This document shows positions 1 to 8,626 of a DNA stretch of 38,917 nt, piece by piece. The position numbers and the translations under genes were made by a program. The notes under the pieces were generated by a model. The model did not search any database. It saw nothing but the letters and a program-made list of their open reading frames with translations, and was not told where the DNA came from. The stretch is from Frankiales bacterium. GTDB lineage: Bacteria > Actinomycetota > Actinomycetes > JAFAQI01. Positions within the stretch are counted from its first letter, which is position 1. Every line of letters begins with the position of its first letter. The stretch is from NCBI GenBank assembly GCA_025980465.1, contig JAICXJ010000029.1:1-38917 (forward strand), read 5' to 3'.

Positions 1-129
1 GTGAGCAAGGCGGCGAAGGCCGCTCCGGTGAGCAAGGCGGCGAAGGCCGCTCCGGTGAGCAAGGCGGCGAAGGCCGCTCCGGTGAGCAAGGCGGCGAAGG
101 CCGCTCCGGTGAGCAAGGCAGCCAAGGCC
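1..129 (+). repeat. 27-bp in-frame tandem repeat in the zinc-finger gene
   Basis: Four essentially identical 27-bp units (1-27, 28-54, 55-81, 82-108) are followed by a diverged partial fifth unit at 109-129. Because 27 is a multiple of 3, gain or loss of units changes protein length without shifting the frame. The array may continue upstream of the window. Confidence 0.95.
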
Positions 130-681
130 AAGGCCGCTGAGCCGGCGGCTCCCGAGAAAGCGACCGCCGCCGCTGCGCCGCCGGCCGAGCCTGAACCCCC
201 GGCTCCCACGGCTGCTGAGCTGCGCGCTGCCGCGATCGCGGCGGCGACTCCGCCGCCTCGTCCCCAGACGCCCGCCGTCGCCACCAAGCCCGGGGCAACG
301 GTGCTTCCGGGTGAGAAGCCGTGGACCAAGCCGGAGCTGGCCAAGGTCAGATCAGCGTTGGAAGCGCAGGTCGACGAGCTGCGTGGCGAGATCACGGAGG
401 CTGAGCAGTCCTGGGCAGCGCTGCAGCGCGACAGCGGGGAGGGCTCCGGCGACGACCAGGCCGACGCCGGCACGAAGACATTTGAGCGTGAGCACGAGAT
501 GTCGCTGGCAGCCAACAGCCGCGACCTGCTCTCGCAGGTGGAGCGCGCGTTGCAGCGTCTCGACGACGGCACCTATCCGATCTGCGAGAGCTGCGGGAAT
601 CCGATCGGCAAGGCGCGGCTGCAGGCATTTCCCCGTGCCACCCTGTGCGTGACATGCAAGCAGCGCGAGGAGCGGCGGTAG
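1..681 (+). CDS. TraR/DksA-family C4 zinc-finger protein with repetitive Lys/Ala-rich N-terminus (5' end possibly cut by window)
   Basis: The 226-residue reading frame ends in a classic DksA/TraR zinc finger with cysteines at 195, 198, 216 and 219 (C-x2-C-x17-C-x2-C). A predicted helical hairpin at about residues 105-180 precedes it, as in DksA-type proteins that reach into the RNA polymerase secondary channel. Residues 1-36 are four copies of a 9-residue Lys/Ala unit, followed by an Ala/Pro/Glu-rich linker to about residue 100, so the folded domain is only the C-terminal half. Each repeat begins with GTG, so several starts are possible, and the frame is open at base 1; the true start may lie upstream. 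The end overlaps lspA. Family assignment is firm. A role in transcription is inferred from the family, and the basic tail looks like a nucleic-acid-binding extension. Confidence 0.85.
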   Translation: MSKAAKAAPVSKAAKAAPVSKAAKAAPVSKAAKAAPVSKAAKAKAAEPAAPEKATAAAAPPAEPEPPAPTAAELRAAAIAAATPPPRPQTPAVATKPGATVLPGEKPWTKPELAKVRSALEAQVDELRGEITEAEQSWAALQRDSGEGSGDDQADAGTKTFEREHEMSLAANSRDLLSQVERALQRLDDGTYPICESCGNPIGKARLQAFPRATLCVTCKQREERR

Positions 682-1184
682 CAACCGCCCCGACCCAGCG
701 AGACCGGCACCGGCGTACCGGGCTGCTCGCGGTGACGGCGGCGGTGGTTCTGCTCGCCGATATCGTGTCGAAGCTCATCGTCGTTGCGAAACTTTCCGAC
801 CGTCGGCCGGTCACGGTGATCCCGCACGTCCTTCAGCTGACCCTCACCCGCAACGCCGGCGCGGCGTTCAGCGTCGGCACCGGCGCCACCGTCTTGTTCA
901 CCGCGGTGGCGGCGGCCGTCGTCGTGGTGATCGTGCGAAGCGCGAGCTCGTTGGCCTCCGCCGGGTGGGCGGCATCCCTGGGACTGCTGCTCGGCGGCGC
1001 GCTCGGCAACCTCGCTGATCGGCTGTTTCGCAGCCCCGGGCCGCTTCGCGGGCACGTGGTCGACTGGATCGAGTTGCCGCACTGGCCGGTGTTCAACGTG
1101 GCGGACTCCGCGATCGTCGTCGGCGGGGTGCTGGCGGTGCTGCTGGCCGCTCGTGGCATCGAGATGGACGGCAGTCGGCGGTGA
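654..1184 (+). CDS. lspA: Lipoprotein signal peptidase (signal peptidase II)
   Basis: This is the aspartyl protease of the membrane that cleaves signal peptides from diacylated prolipoproteins, after Lgt has acted (an lgt gene lies at 24166 in this window). From the ATG at 654 the protein has 176 residues and four hydrophobic segments. Family motifs are present: D36-x3-K40 in the first helix, NAGAAFS at 67-73, the GN-ADR box with catalytic D122, and the FNVADS box with catalytic D151. The start is uncertain: a GTG at 645 is in frame, and either start overlaps the preceding zinc-finger gene by roughly 30 bases. The stop overlaps the next gene by 4 bases, suggesting coupled translation. Confidence 0.93.
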   Translation: MQAARGAAVATAPTQRDRHRRTGLLAVTAAVVLLADIVSKLIVVAKLSDRRPVTVIPHVLQLTLTRNAGAAFSVGTGATVLFTAVAAAVVVVIVRSASSLASAGWAASLGLLLGGALGNLADRLFRSPGPLRGHVVDWIELPHWPVFNVADSAIVVGGVLAVLLAARGIEMDGSRR

Positions 1185-2110
1185 GCACGGTGCGGCGGCT
1201 CCCGCTGCCGGAAGGGCTCGAGGGCACTCGGGTCGACGCGGCGGTTTCGCGGTTGTTCGGCGTCTCCCGGACCACCGCAGTCGATCTGATCGAGGCCGGC
1301 GCCGTCCTGCTCGACGGCGCACCGCCCGCCAAGTCGCGACGGGTGGTTGCCGGGGAGGAGATTCAGGTCACGTTGCCTGATCCGGCGGCGCCGCCGTCCC
1401 TCGTCGCGGAGCGGGTGCCAGGGCTACGGGTGGTCTACGACGATGCGGACGTCGTCGTCGTCGACAAGCCAGTCGGCGTGGCCGCCCATCCGAGCCCCGG
1501 ATGGAGCGGCCCGACTGTCATCGGTGGTCTGGCCGCCGCCGGATTTCGGATCGCCACGTCGGGCGCCGCGGAGCGGCAAGGCGTGGTCCACCGCCTTGAC
1601 GTCGGGACCACCGGGCTGATGGTGGTCGCGAAGAGCGAACAGGCGTATTCGGTGCTGAAGGACGCCTTTCGGCAGCGCACGGTCGACAAGCGCTATGCCG
1701 CGCTGGTACAGGGCCACCCCGATCCGAGCCGCGGCACCATCGACGCGCCGATCGGTCGCCACCCCACCCACGACTACAAGTGGGCCGTGGTCGCTGATGG
1801 CCGACCGAGCGTCACCCACTACGAGACCACCGAGGCATTCCGCGCCGCGAGCCTGCTCGAAATCCGGCTCGAGACCGGCCGCACCCACCAGATCCGCGTG
1901 CACCTGTCCGCGCTGCGGCATCCGTGCGTCGGCGATCTCACGTACGGCGCCGACCCGCGGCTCGCGGCCGAGCTGGGGCTGCAGCGGCAGTGGCTGCATG
2001 CGAGTTCGCTGGCCTTCGACCATCCCGCCGACGGCCGGCGGATCAGCGTGACCAGCGACCCGCCGGCTGACCTGGAACGGGTCCTCGACAGCCTGCGGGC
2101 TGCGACGTGA
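1181..2110 (+). CDS. RluA/RluD-family ribosomal large-subunit pseudouridine synthase
   Basis: The 309-residue protein has an N-terminal S4-like RNA-binding domain (about residues 12-80) and a pseudouridine synthase domain. The catalytic signature HRLD is at 137-140, with D140 as the nucleophilic aspartate, and the later conserved box [11 protein letters not shown] is also present. It isomerises uridines in RNA, most probably in 23S rRNA as RluD does, though the exact target cannot be read from sequence. The GTG start overlaps the lspA stop as GTGA. The lspA-rluD pairing is common in bacteria. Confidence 0.9.
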   Translation: MSTVRRLPLPEGLEGTRVDAAVSRLFGVSRTTAVDLIEAGAVLLDGAPPAKSRRVVAGEEIQVTLPDPAAPPSLVAERVPGLRVVYDDADVVVVDKPVGVAAHPSPGWSGPTVIGGLAAAGFRIATSGAAERQGVVHRLDVGTTGLMVVAKSEQAYSVLKDAFRQRTVDKRYAALVQGHPDPSRGTIDAPIGRHPTHDYKWAVVADGRPSVTHYETTEAFRAASLLEIRLETGRTHQIRVHLSALRHPCVGDLTYGADPRLAAELGLQRQWLHASSLAFDHPADGRRISVTSDPPADLERVLDSLRAAT

Positions 2111-2985
2111 GCCTGCTGAGAAGGCTGGACGAGCGGCTGGTCCCGGCGATCGGTCAGCTGCTGCGGGGTACCGGCCGAGCAGCCAGCGCGGGCGCGGAGG
2201 CGGCCGGAAGGCCGGGCCGGATGCTCGCCCGCGGCGTGCGGCGTTTCGGCGTATCGATCGCGGCGGTGATCCTGGTCGCCGCGGCCGCCCTGCTGATCAC
2301 GCTCACCGGGGGTGACGAGCGGTCGCCGGTCAGACCGAACCCGTCGAGCGTCGTCCCGCCGCTGTCCGGGCAGCGGCTCGGCCCGGTCGCTGGAAGTTCG
2401 GTCTCGTCCTACCTCAACGCCGCGAAGGGCCGGTTCCAGCAGCTCGACGCGCTTCCGGCGAGTCAGCCGGTGACGGCGATCGTCGACCTGACCGGCTACC
2501 TCACACCGCAGGCGGTGACGGCCTCGCTGCTCCGGCCGGGGCTGCGGATCAGGGACGCGTTCGCGAGGGTGCCGACCGTGGCGAATGCCGCGATCCACAC
2601 GCTGGCGGTTGCCTCAGCCCGGGACCTGGCATCCTCACTTTCCGCCGCGCGGGCGGCGGCCCAGGCGGTCGTCAAGCAGTACCGGGGCGAGCTGGCCGCC
2701 GAGTCACGACGGCCCTCGTCGACGCTGGAGTCGCAGATCAGTGCGGCGGCTGGGCTGGCGGCGCAGGCCGGGGTCGACGCCCGGGGCCTCGGTCCCACCT
2801 GCGGCTGCGTGTTCGCTCTCGTGGTGAGCGGACCGGTCGGTCAGCTCAGCTCGCTGGCCGCCTCGTCGGATGTGCGGGTGCTCGACCCGGCACCGCCGGC
2901 GACCCCACTGAGCCAACTGATGGTGGTCCCGCTCGAGCCGCAGGTCACCGGCACTGTGCCGCAGGTCCAGTTCGCGGGCGAGTAG
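2107..2985 (+). CDS. Membrane-anchored protein of unknown function
   Basis: The 292-residue protein has a basic cytoplasmic N-terminus, one transmembrane helix at about 49-67 and a long Ala/Ser/Val-rich, presumably extracytoplasmic, C-terminal part. A C-x-C pair (sequence TCGC) lies near residue 237. I do not recognise a family. The GTG start overlaps the pseudouridine synthase stop, so it is the last gene of the zinc-finger-lspA-rluD transcription unit. Codon use and G+C match the neighbours. The helix could be an uncleaved signal anchor. It converges with the GH16-like gene, with about 110 bases between them in which I see no clear terminator. Confidence 0.8.
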   Translation: MSLLRRLDERLVPAIGQLLRGTGRAASAGAEAAGRPGRMLARGVRRFGVSIAAVILVAAAALLITLTGGDERSPVRPNPSSVVPPLSGQRLGPVAGSSVSSYLNAAKGRFQQLDALPASQPVTAIVDLTGYLTPQAVTASLLRPGLRIRDAFARVPTVANAAIHTLAVASARDLASSLSAARAAAQAVVKQYRGELAAESRRPSSTLESQISAAAGLAAQAGVDARGLGPTCGCVFALVVSGPVGQLSSLAASSDVRVLDPAPPATPLSQLMVVPLEPQVTGTVPQVQFAGE

Positions 2986-3099
2986 CCCGGCGGGTACGTC
3001 GGCCGGCTGTCGCTGGCCACTGACCTTCCGCGCGTCACCTCCGAGTTTTGCCGCCCGTAAGGTCGTGTTTGCGTACTAGCTTCTCGCGCCCCAGGCTCC

Positions 3100-3930
3100 T
3101 TAGACGATGGGGCGGTAGGTGAACGAGTCGATGATCGCCGAGTGGGTGCCGTTGACCGGCGGCTTGCCGTGGTTTGTCCACAGGTTGAGGTAGAGGTGCA
3201 TGTTCTGTTGCGTGGGAACGCTGTGCCCGTGGTAGGTCCACCGGGAGATCAACCGCGAGTGCGCCGTCGTGCCGAGCCGGGTCTGGAACCGCGCCGTTCC
3301 CCGGCCACCTGACCCCGGAAGCCAGGTGAACTGCTGCCGCAGGTGCTGGTAGGTCTTCTTGAGCGCGTAGTGGTGCTCGTGATGCGGCTTGTAGTACGGC
3401 TGGACGGCGAACTGGGCGTTGTTGGGTGCCTGCAGCAGGTTCGGAAAGCGCGAATCCTCGATGTCGATCTCGTTGGTGAGCTGCTTGCTGCCGGGCCGGT
3501 AGACGAACATTCCCAAGACGGTCCATTTGTCGAAGCGCGCGGTTGGGGTGTCGACCTGCATCCGGTAGGTGCCGTAATGCAGCTGCTGGAGCGATTCGAG
3601 CTCGACCGACCGCCAGACGCCGTTGATCTTGCGGATGTGCAGGTGCAGCCGGCCGCGGCTGTCGACGTACACCGACTGAGCCGAGTTGGACAGCGGGACG
3701 TTTTCGGGTCCTTGCTGGTCCGCGGCGTAGACCAGCCAGCTCATCCCGGACCAGTTCAGGACCCGTGAGAACAGCGTGAGTCGGGGTCCCTCGACCGCGG
3801 CTGCCGTGTTCGTCGCCGCGGCGGTCAGGTGCCTGTGACCGGCGGCAAGTCCGGGCGCAGCGGTGCCGGCGAGGGCGATCGTGAGGGCGGCCGGGACGAA
3901 CCACCGCCGGCTGCGGTGAGCGCTCAGCAT
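3100..3930 (-). CDS. Secreted GH16-like (laminarinase/lichenase-fold) protein, copy A
   Basis: From the ATG at 3930 the protein has 276 residues, beginning with a twin-arginine-free signal peptide (basic start, hydrophobic stretch 11-29, Ala-rich cleavage region). The body looks like the concanavalin-A-like beta-sandwich of glycoside hydrolase family 16, with the active-site signature NEIDIED carrying E154, D156 and E158 (nucleophile, assisting Asp and acid/base in the family). The preceding stretch WTVLGMFVYRPGS fits the strand before that motif. The substrate is unknown; beta-1,3 or mixed-linkage glucans are typical of GH16. A tandem paralogue lies directly upstream. A TACCAT box 6 nt before the ATG supports this start over the longer open frame reaching 4023, which would overlap its neighbour. 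Confidence 0.78.
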   Translation of the reverse strand: MLSAHRSRRWFVPAALTIALAGTAAPGLAAGHRHLTAAATNTAAAVEGPRLTLFSRVLNWSGMSWLVYAADQQGPENVPLSNSAQSVYVDSRGRLHLHIRKINGVWRSVELESLQQLHYGTYRMQVDTPTARFDKWTVLGMFVYRPGSKQLTNEIDIEDSRFPNLLQAPNNAQFAVQPYYKPHHEHHYALKKTYQHLRQQFTWLPGSGGRGTARFQTRLGTTAHSRLISRWTYHGHSVPTQQNMHLYLNLWTNHGKPPVNGTHSAIIDSFTYRPIV

Positions 3931-3936
3931 GACGAA

Positions 3937-3942
3937 ATGGTA
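3937..3942 (-). promoter_or_regulatory. -10 box of leaderless-type promoter for GH16-like copy A
   Basis: TACCAT on the minus strand ends exactly 6 nt before the ATG at 3930, which would place transcription start at the start codon. No convincing -35 is seen at normal spacing. It gives copy A its own promoter inside the 37-nt gap between the two paralogues. Confidence 0.55.
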
Positions 3943-3967
3943 GTAGCGCGGGCCGCGTGAAATGGCG

Positions 3968-4819
3968 TCAAAACGTGGCCGGCACGTAGGAGTAGGAACT
4001 GATGATCGCCGAGTGGGTGCCACTTAGCGGTGGCTTGTCCTGGTTGGTCCACAGGTTGATGTAGAGGTGCATGTCCAGCGGTATGGGCACGCTGTAGCCC
4101 TGGTAGGTCCATTGGGCAATCACTGGGGCGTGTGCCGATGTCCCGCGACGGGTCTCGAACTTCGCGATCCCGTTGCCCGGGGTACCGGGTAGCCAGGTGA
4201 ACTGCTGACGAAGCTGACCATCGTTGGCGGTGAGCGGGTACGGATGCAGGTGGCCCCGCGCGAAGTAGGGCTGGACCACGAACTGCGCGTTGTTGGGCGC
4301 CTTCAGCAGGTGCGGATACCGGGAGTCCTCGACATCGATCTCGTTGGTGTGGTTCTTGCTGCCGGGCCGGTAGACGAACATGCCGAGGACGGTGTACGGG
4401 TCGAACAACGCCGTCTTGGTGTCGACCTGCATGGTGTAGGTCCCGTAGCTCACCGGGTCCAGTGACTCGAGCTCGACCGAACGCCAGACCCCGTTGACCT
4501 TGGTGATCTGCAGATGCAGCCGGCCCAAGCTGTCGACGAACACCGCCTTCGTCGAATTCGACAGCGGAACGTTCTCCGGTCCGGCCTGGTCCTGGGGATA
4601 GATCAGCCACGTGTGTCCGGACCAGTTCAGGACCCGCAGGGCAGTCGTGGCGTCGGGTACCGCCATCGGATCGTGGGGGAGCCGGGTGGGAAGCGGCGCG
4701 ACGGCTCGGTTCGGGGCGGCCACGATCGCCGTGGCATCGAGGCCGATCACGCCGATGATCGCCGCGGTGAGCATGGCGATCGCCGAGCGCGTCGACCGTG
4801 CACCGGCTGACCGCGACAC
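3968..4819 (-). CDS. Secreted GH16-like protein, copy B
   Basis: This 283-residue paralogue of the downstream gene shares long stretches such as ENVPLSNS, VWRSVELESL and LGMFVYRPGSK. It has a hydrophobic N-terminal signal segment (about 13-34) and the GH16 active-site motif NEIDVED with E160, D162 and E164. All three acidic positions are intact, so both copies are predicted to be catalytically competent. The GTG start at 4819 is supported by a TATCAT box 6 nt upstream. The gene is divergent from dnaE. The two copies differ in the signal region and in the loop after the active site (HHEHHY versus RGHLHPY). The glycan target is unknown and a non-enzymatic binding role is possible. Confidence 0.78.
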   Translation of the reverse strand: MSRSAGARSTRSAIAMLTAAIIGVIGLDATAIVAAPNRAVAPLPTRLPHDPMAVPDATTALRVLNWSGHTWLIYPQDQAGPENVPLSNSTKAVFVDSLGRLHLQITKVNGVWRSVELESLDPVSYGTYTMQVDTKTALFDPYTVLGMFVYRPGSKNHTNEIDVEDSRYPHLLKAPNNAQFVVQPYFARGHLHPYPLTANDGQLRQQFTWLPGTPGNGIAKFETRRGTSAHAPVIAQWTYQGYSVPIPLDMHLYINLWTNQDKPPLSGTHSAIISSYSYVPATF

Positions 4820-4825
4820 CCCCGA

Positions 4826-4831
4826 ATGATA
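4826..4831 (-). promoter_or_regulatory. -10 box of leaderless-type promoter for GH16-like copy B
   Basis: TATCAT on the minus strand is followed by exactly 6 nt and then the GTG at 4819. It matches the TANNNT consensus and is 5 of 6 to TATAAT. Confidence 0.6.
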
Positions 4832-4970
4832 AGGACGCCGGCCTGAAAGACTCCTTGGCGCCGACTCGCCGGGTCGATCTCCTGCGGGAGTTCACGGCGG
4901 TGGGAGAGACTGTGAGCCGGCCACCTTCCCCTGGGTCAGCAGCGCGTCAAAAGAGTGTCAGACCCATCGG

Positions 4971-4993
4971 CCACGATCGGTTCGGCATCGTGG
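4971..4993 (+). promoter_or_regulatory. Inverted repeat upstream of dnaE
   Basis: CCACGAT and ATCGTGG form a perfect 7-bp inverted repeat around a 9-nt centre, 25 nt before the dnaE start and within the 199-nt gap between divergent genes. It could be an operator or a 5'-leader hairpin. The rest of the gap (4832-4970, 4994-5018) shows no feature I can support. Confidence 0.4.
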
Positions 4994-5018
4994 GATTCGG
5001 GAAGGCAGCACATCCGTC

Positions 5019-8000
5019 GTGGGTTCAGAGCACATCGCAGCGCCGGCTGATCAGCAGTTCGTGCATCTGCATGTGCACAGCGAGTACTCGATGCTCGACG
5101 GGGCCGCCCGGGTGTCCGATCTGTTTGCCGAGGCTGCTCGGATGGGCATGCCCGCCCTCGCGATGACCGACCACGGCAACGTCTTCGGCGCCTACGAGTT
5201 CTGGAAGCGGGGCAACGAGGCCGGGGTCAAGCCGATCATCGGCATGGAGGCCTACGTCACCCCCGGCACCTCCCGCTACGAGCGCAGCCGGGTGCGGTGG
5301 GCCGACGGCGGCGAGGACGACGTGTCGGGCGGTGGGGCCTTCACCCACATGACGCTGCTGGCCGAGACCACCGCCGGCATGCACAACCTGTTCCGACTGG
5401 CGAGCCGGGCGAGCCTCGAGGGCTACTTCTACAAGCCCCGTGCCGACCGCGAGCTGCTGAGTGAGTACGCCGCGGGCCTGATCGCCACCACCGGCTGCCC
5501 GTCCGGTGAGATCCAGACCAGGCTGCGGATCGGCGACTACGCCGGCGCCCGCCAAGCCGCCGCCGAGCTGCAGGACATCTTCGGACCCGAGTCGTTCTTC
5601 TGCGAGCTGATGGACCACGGCTTGGGCATCGAGCAACGGGTCCACGCCGACCTGCTCCGGCTGGCGCGCGACCTCGCAATGCCGACGATCGCGACGAACG
5701 ACTTGCACTACACCTATGCCGAGGACGCCGAGGCCCACGAGGTGCTGTTGTGCGTCCAGTCCGGCAAGACCATGGCCGACCCGAACCGGTTCAAGTTCGA
5801 TGCCCGCGACTTCTACCTCAAGACCGCCCAGGAGATGCGCCAGGTCTGGCACGAACTTCCCGAAGCCTGTGACAACACCTTGCTGGTGGCCCAGCGCTGC
5901 GAGGTCACCTTCGACGAGGGCGCTGACCTGCTGCCACGGTTCGAGGTTCCCGAGGGTCACACCGAGGAGAGCTGGTTACGGGCCGAGGTCGCCCGCGGTC
6001 TCGCGTACCGGTTCCCGGCCGGAGTGCCGGTCGAGCACCGTGAGCGAGCCGAGTTCGAGCTCGGCGTCATGACCCAGATGGGCTTCCCCGGCTACTTCCT
6101 GGTCGTTGCCGACCTCTGCCGGCATGCGCGCGAGTCCGGGATCCGGCTCGGGCCGGGCCGCGGCTCCGCCGCCGGATCGCTGGTCGCCTGGGCGTTGCGC
6201 ATTACCGAGCTCGACCCGATCGAGCACGGGCTGCTGTTCGAGCGGTTCCTCAACCCGGAGCGGATCTCGATGCCCGATATCGACCTCGACTTCGACGAGC
6301 GTCGCCGCGGCGACATGATCCGTTACGCGACCGAGAAGTACGGCGAGGACCGGGTCAGCCAGATCATCACCTACTCGACGATCAAGGCGAAGGCTGCGAT
6401 CAAGGACGCGGCCCGAGTTCTCGGCTTCCCGTACGGCATCGGCGACAAGATCACCAAGGCGATGCCGGCGCCGGTGATGGGCAAGGACATGCCGCTGGCC
6501 GGAATCTTCGACCCCGGTAACGAGCGCTACGGCGAGGCGAAGGAGTTCCGCGCGCTCTACGACGCCGAGCCCGACGTGAAGAAAGTCGTCGACACCGCGC
6601 GGGGCCTGGAAGGGCTGCGCCGCCAGTGGGGCGTCCACGCCGCCGGTGTGATCCTGTCCCGCGAACCGCTCCTCGACGTGATCCCGATCCAGCGCCGCGA
6701 GCAGGACGGCGCCATCATCACCCAGTTCGACATGGGGGCCTGCGAGGCGCTCGGCCTGCTGAAGATGGACTTCCTCGGCCTGCGCAACCTGACCGTGCTC
6801 GACGACGCCCTGCATCACATCCAGTCCAACCGAGGCGAGACGGTCGACCTCGAGACGCTCCCGCTGGACCGTCCGGAGGCGTACGAGCTGCTGTGTCGCG
6901 GCGACACGATCGGCGTGTTCCAGCTCGAGGGCGGTCCGATGCGCTCGTTGATCCGCGCGATGCAGCCCTCGAACTTCGGCGACGTGGCCGCGCTGATCGC
7001 GCTCTACCGGCCGGGTCCGATGGGGATGGGCAGCCACCTGGCATACGTCGAGCGCAAGCACGGCCGACAGCCGATGGATCCGATCCACCCCGAGTTCGCC
7101 GAGCCGCTGGCGGAGATCCTCGCCGAGACCTACGGCGTGATCGTCTACCAGGAGCAGGTCATGGCGATCGCGCAGCAGGTCGCCGGTTACTCACTCGGGC
7201 AGGCCGACCTGCTTCGCCGCGCGATGGGCAAGAAGAAGAAGGCGATCCTCGACAAGGAGCGGGTCCCGTTCAGCGAGGGCATGAAGGCCAACGGCCACAG
7301 CGACGCCGCGATCGCGAAACTGTGGGAGACGTTGATCCCGTTCGCCGACTACGCCTTCAACAAGTCACACAGCGCTGGCTACGGTCTGGTCTCGTACTGG
7401 ACGGCGTACCTCAAGAGTCGGTACCCGGCCGAATACATGGCCGCGCTCCTGACCTCGGTACGCGATGACAAGGACAAGAGCGCGCTGTACCTGCACGAGT
7501 GCCGTCGGATGGGCATCAAGGTGCTGCCGCCGGACGTGAACTCCTCCGATGCCGACTTCACCCCCGTCGGCACCGACATCAGGTACGGAATGGCCGGCAT
7601 CCGCAACGTCGGCAGCAACGTTGTCGCTTCGATCTGCGCGACCCGGCGGAGCAAGGGGGCGTACGCCGACTTCGCTGACTTCCTGACCAAGGTCGAACCG
7701 CTGGTCTGCAACAAGAAGGTCATCGAGTCATTGATCAAGGCCGGTGCGTTCGACTCGCTCGGTCATACCCGGCAAGGTCTGCTGCGCGTGCACGCCGAGG
7801 CGATCGATGCCTGCATGGATACCAAGCGCAACGAGGCAGTCGGACAGTTCGACCTGTTCAGCGCTGCCGACGATGAAGCCGGCGTCGACGGCGGACCGTC
7901 CGGCGAATCCGGGATGGCGCTCGACCTGAGCATCCCGGTCAGCGAGTGGGACAAGTCCGTGCTGCTCGCCTACGAGCGGGAGATGCTCGGGCTCTACGTC

Positions 8001-8582
8001 TCCGACCATCCGCTGCTCGGCATCGAGCATGTCCTCAGCGCCGCCGTCGACTGCCCGCTGTCAGCGCTGGCGGGCGAGGAGAAGGCCGACGGCTGGATCG
8101 TGACAGTCGGCGGGATGCTGTCGACGCTCACCCGCAAGATGACCAAGCGCGGCGACTCGTGGGCCACCGCCGTTCTCGAGGACCTCGAGGGCGCGATCGA
8201 GGTGCTGTTCTTCCCGAAGGCCTACGAGGAGTGCGGCGTTCACCTCGCTGAGGACGCCGTGCTGTTGGTGCGGGGCCGCCTCGACAAGCGCGAGGACGTG
8301 CCGCGGCTGATTGCCATGGAGGTCAAGGCTCCCGACGTCAGCCAGGGCCCGCGCGGGCCGGTCGTGGTCAGGTTGCCGGCGAACCGCTGCACCCCGCCGG
8401 TCGTCGACCGGCTCAAGGAGGTCCTCGCGGCACATCCCGGCGCGACCGAGGTGCAGTTGTCGCTGAGCTCCGCCGGCCGTTCGACCGTGCTCCGACTCGA
8501 CGACCGGCTCCGGGTCGCGCCGACGCCAGCCCTCATGGCTGACCTAAAAGGACTCCTGGGTCCTGGCGCGGTGACCGTCTGA
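5019..8582 (+). CDS. dnaE: DNA polymerase III alpha subunit (replicative polymerase)
   Basis: The 1187-residue protein is the main replicative polymerase catalytic subunit (DnaE1 type). An N-terminal PHP domain starts with HLHVHSEYSMLDGA near residue 17. The palm motif PDIDLDFDERR contains catalytic D420 and D422, followed by the conserved GRGSAAGS-type box earlier in the palm, a tudor/finger region with QEQVM and FNKSHS-GY, and a C-terminal OB fold (about residues 1020-1110). Length agrees with actinobacterial DnaE1. The GTG start places the PHP motif at the expected distance from the N-terminus; no strong ribosome-binding site decides it. It stands alone between a divergent gene and a separate 3' cluster. 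Confidence 0.97.
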   Translation: MGSEHIAAPADQQFVHLHVHSEYSMLDGAARVSDLFAEAARMGMPALAMTDHGNVFGAYEFWKRGNEAGVKPIIGMEAYVTPGTSRYERSRVRWADGGEDDVSGGGAFTHMTLLAETTAGMHNLFRLASRASLEGYFYKPRADRELLSEYAAGLIATTGCPSGEIQTRLRIGDYAGARQAAAELQDIFGPESFFCELMDHGLGIEQRVHADLLRLARDLAMPTIATNDLHYTYAEDAEAHEVLLCVQSGKTMADPNRFKFDARDFYLKTAQEMRQVWHELPEACDNTLLVAQRCEVTFDEGADLLPRFEVPEGHTEESWLRAEVARGLAYRFPAGVPVEHRERAEFELGVMTQMGFPGYFLVVADLCRHARESGIRLGPGRGSAAGSLVAWALRITELDPIEHGLLFERFLNPERISMPDIDLDFDERRRGDMIRYATEKYGEDRVSQIITYSTIKAKAAIKDAARVLGFPYGIGDKITKAMPAPVMGKDMPLAGIFDPGNERYGEAKEFRALYDAEPDVKKVVDTARGLEGLRRQWGVHAAGVILSREPLLDVIPIQRREQDGAIITQFDMGACEALGLLKMDFLGLRNLTVLDDALHHIQSNRGETVDLETLPLDRPEAYELLCRGDTIGVFQLEGGPMRSLIRAMQPSNFGDVAALIALYRPGPMGMGSHLAYVERKHGRQPMDPIHPEFAEPLAEILAETYGVIVYQEQVMAIAQQVAGYSLGQADLLRRAMGKKKKAILDKERVPFSEGMKANGHSDAAIAKLWETLIPFADYAFNKSHSAGYGLVSYWTAYLKSRYPAEYMAALLTSVRDDKDKSALYLHECRRMGIKVLPPDVNSSDADFTPVGTDIRYGMAGIRNVGSNVVASICATRRSKGAYADFADFLTKVEPLVCNKKVIESLIKAGAFDSLGHTRQGLLRVHAEAIDACMDTKRNEAVGQFDLFSAADDEAGVDGGPSGESGMALDLSIPVSEWDKSVLLAYEREMLGLYVSDHPLLGIEHVLSAAVDCPLSALAGEEKADGWIVTVGGMLSTLTRKMTKRGDSWATAVLEDLEGAIEVLFFPKAYEECGVHLAEDAVLLVRGRLDKREDVPRLIAMEVKAPDVSQGPRGPVVVRLPANRCTPPVVDRLKEVLAAHPGATEVQLSLSSAGRSTVLRLDDRLRVAPTPALMADLKGLLGPGAVTV

Positions 8583-8626
8583 CGGCGTGAGCGCGCATTA
8601 CAGCGATTGGTGGGTACGGGACTGTC

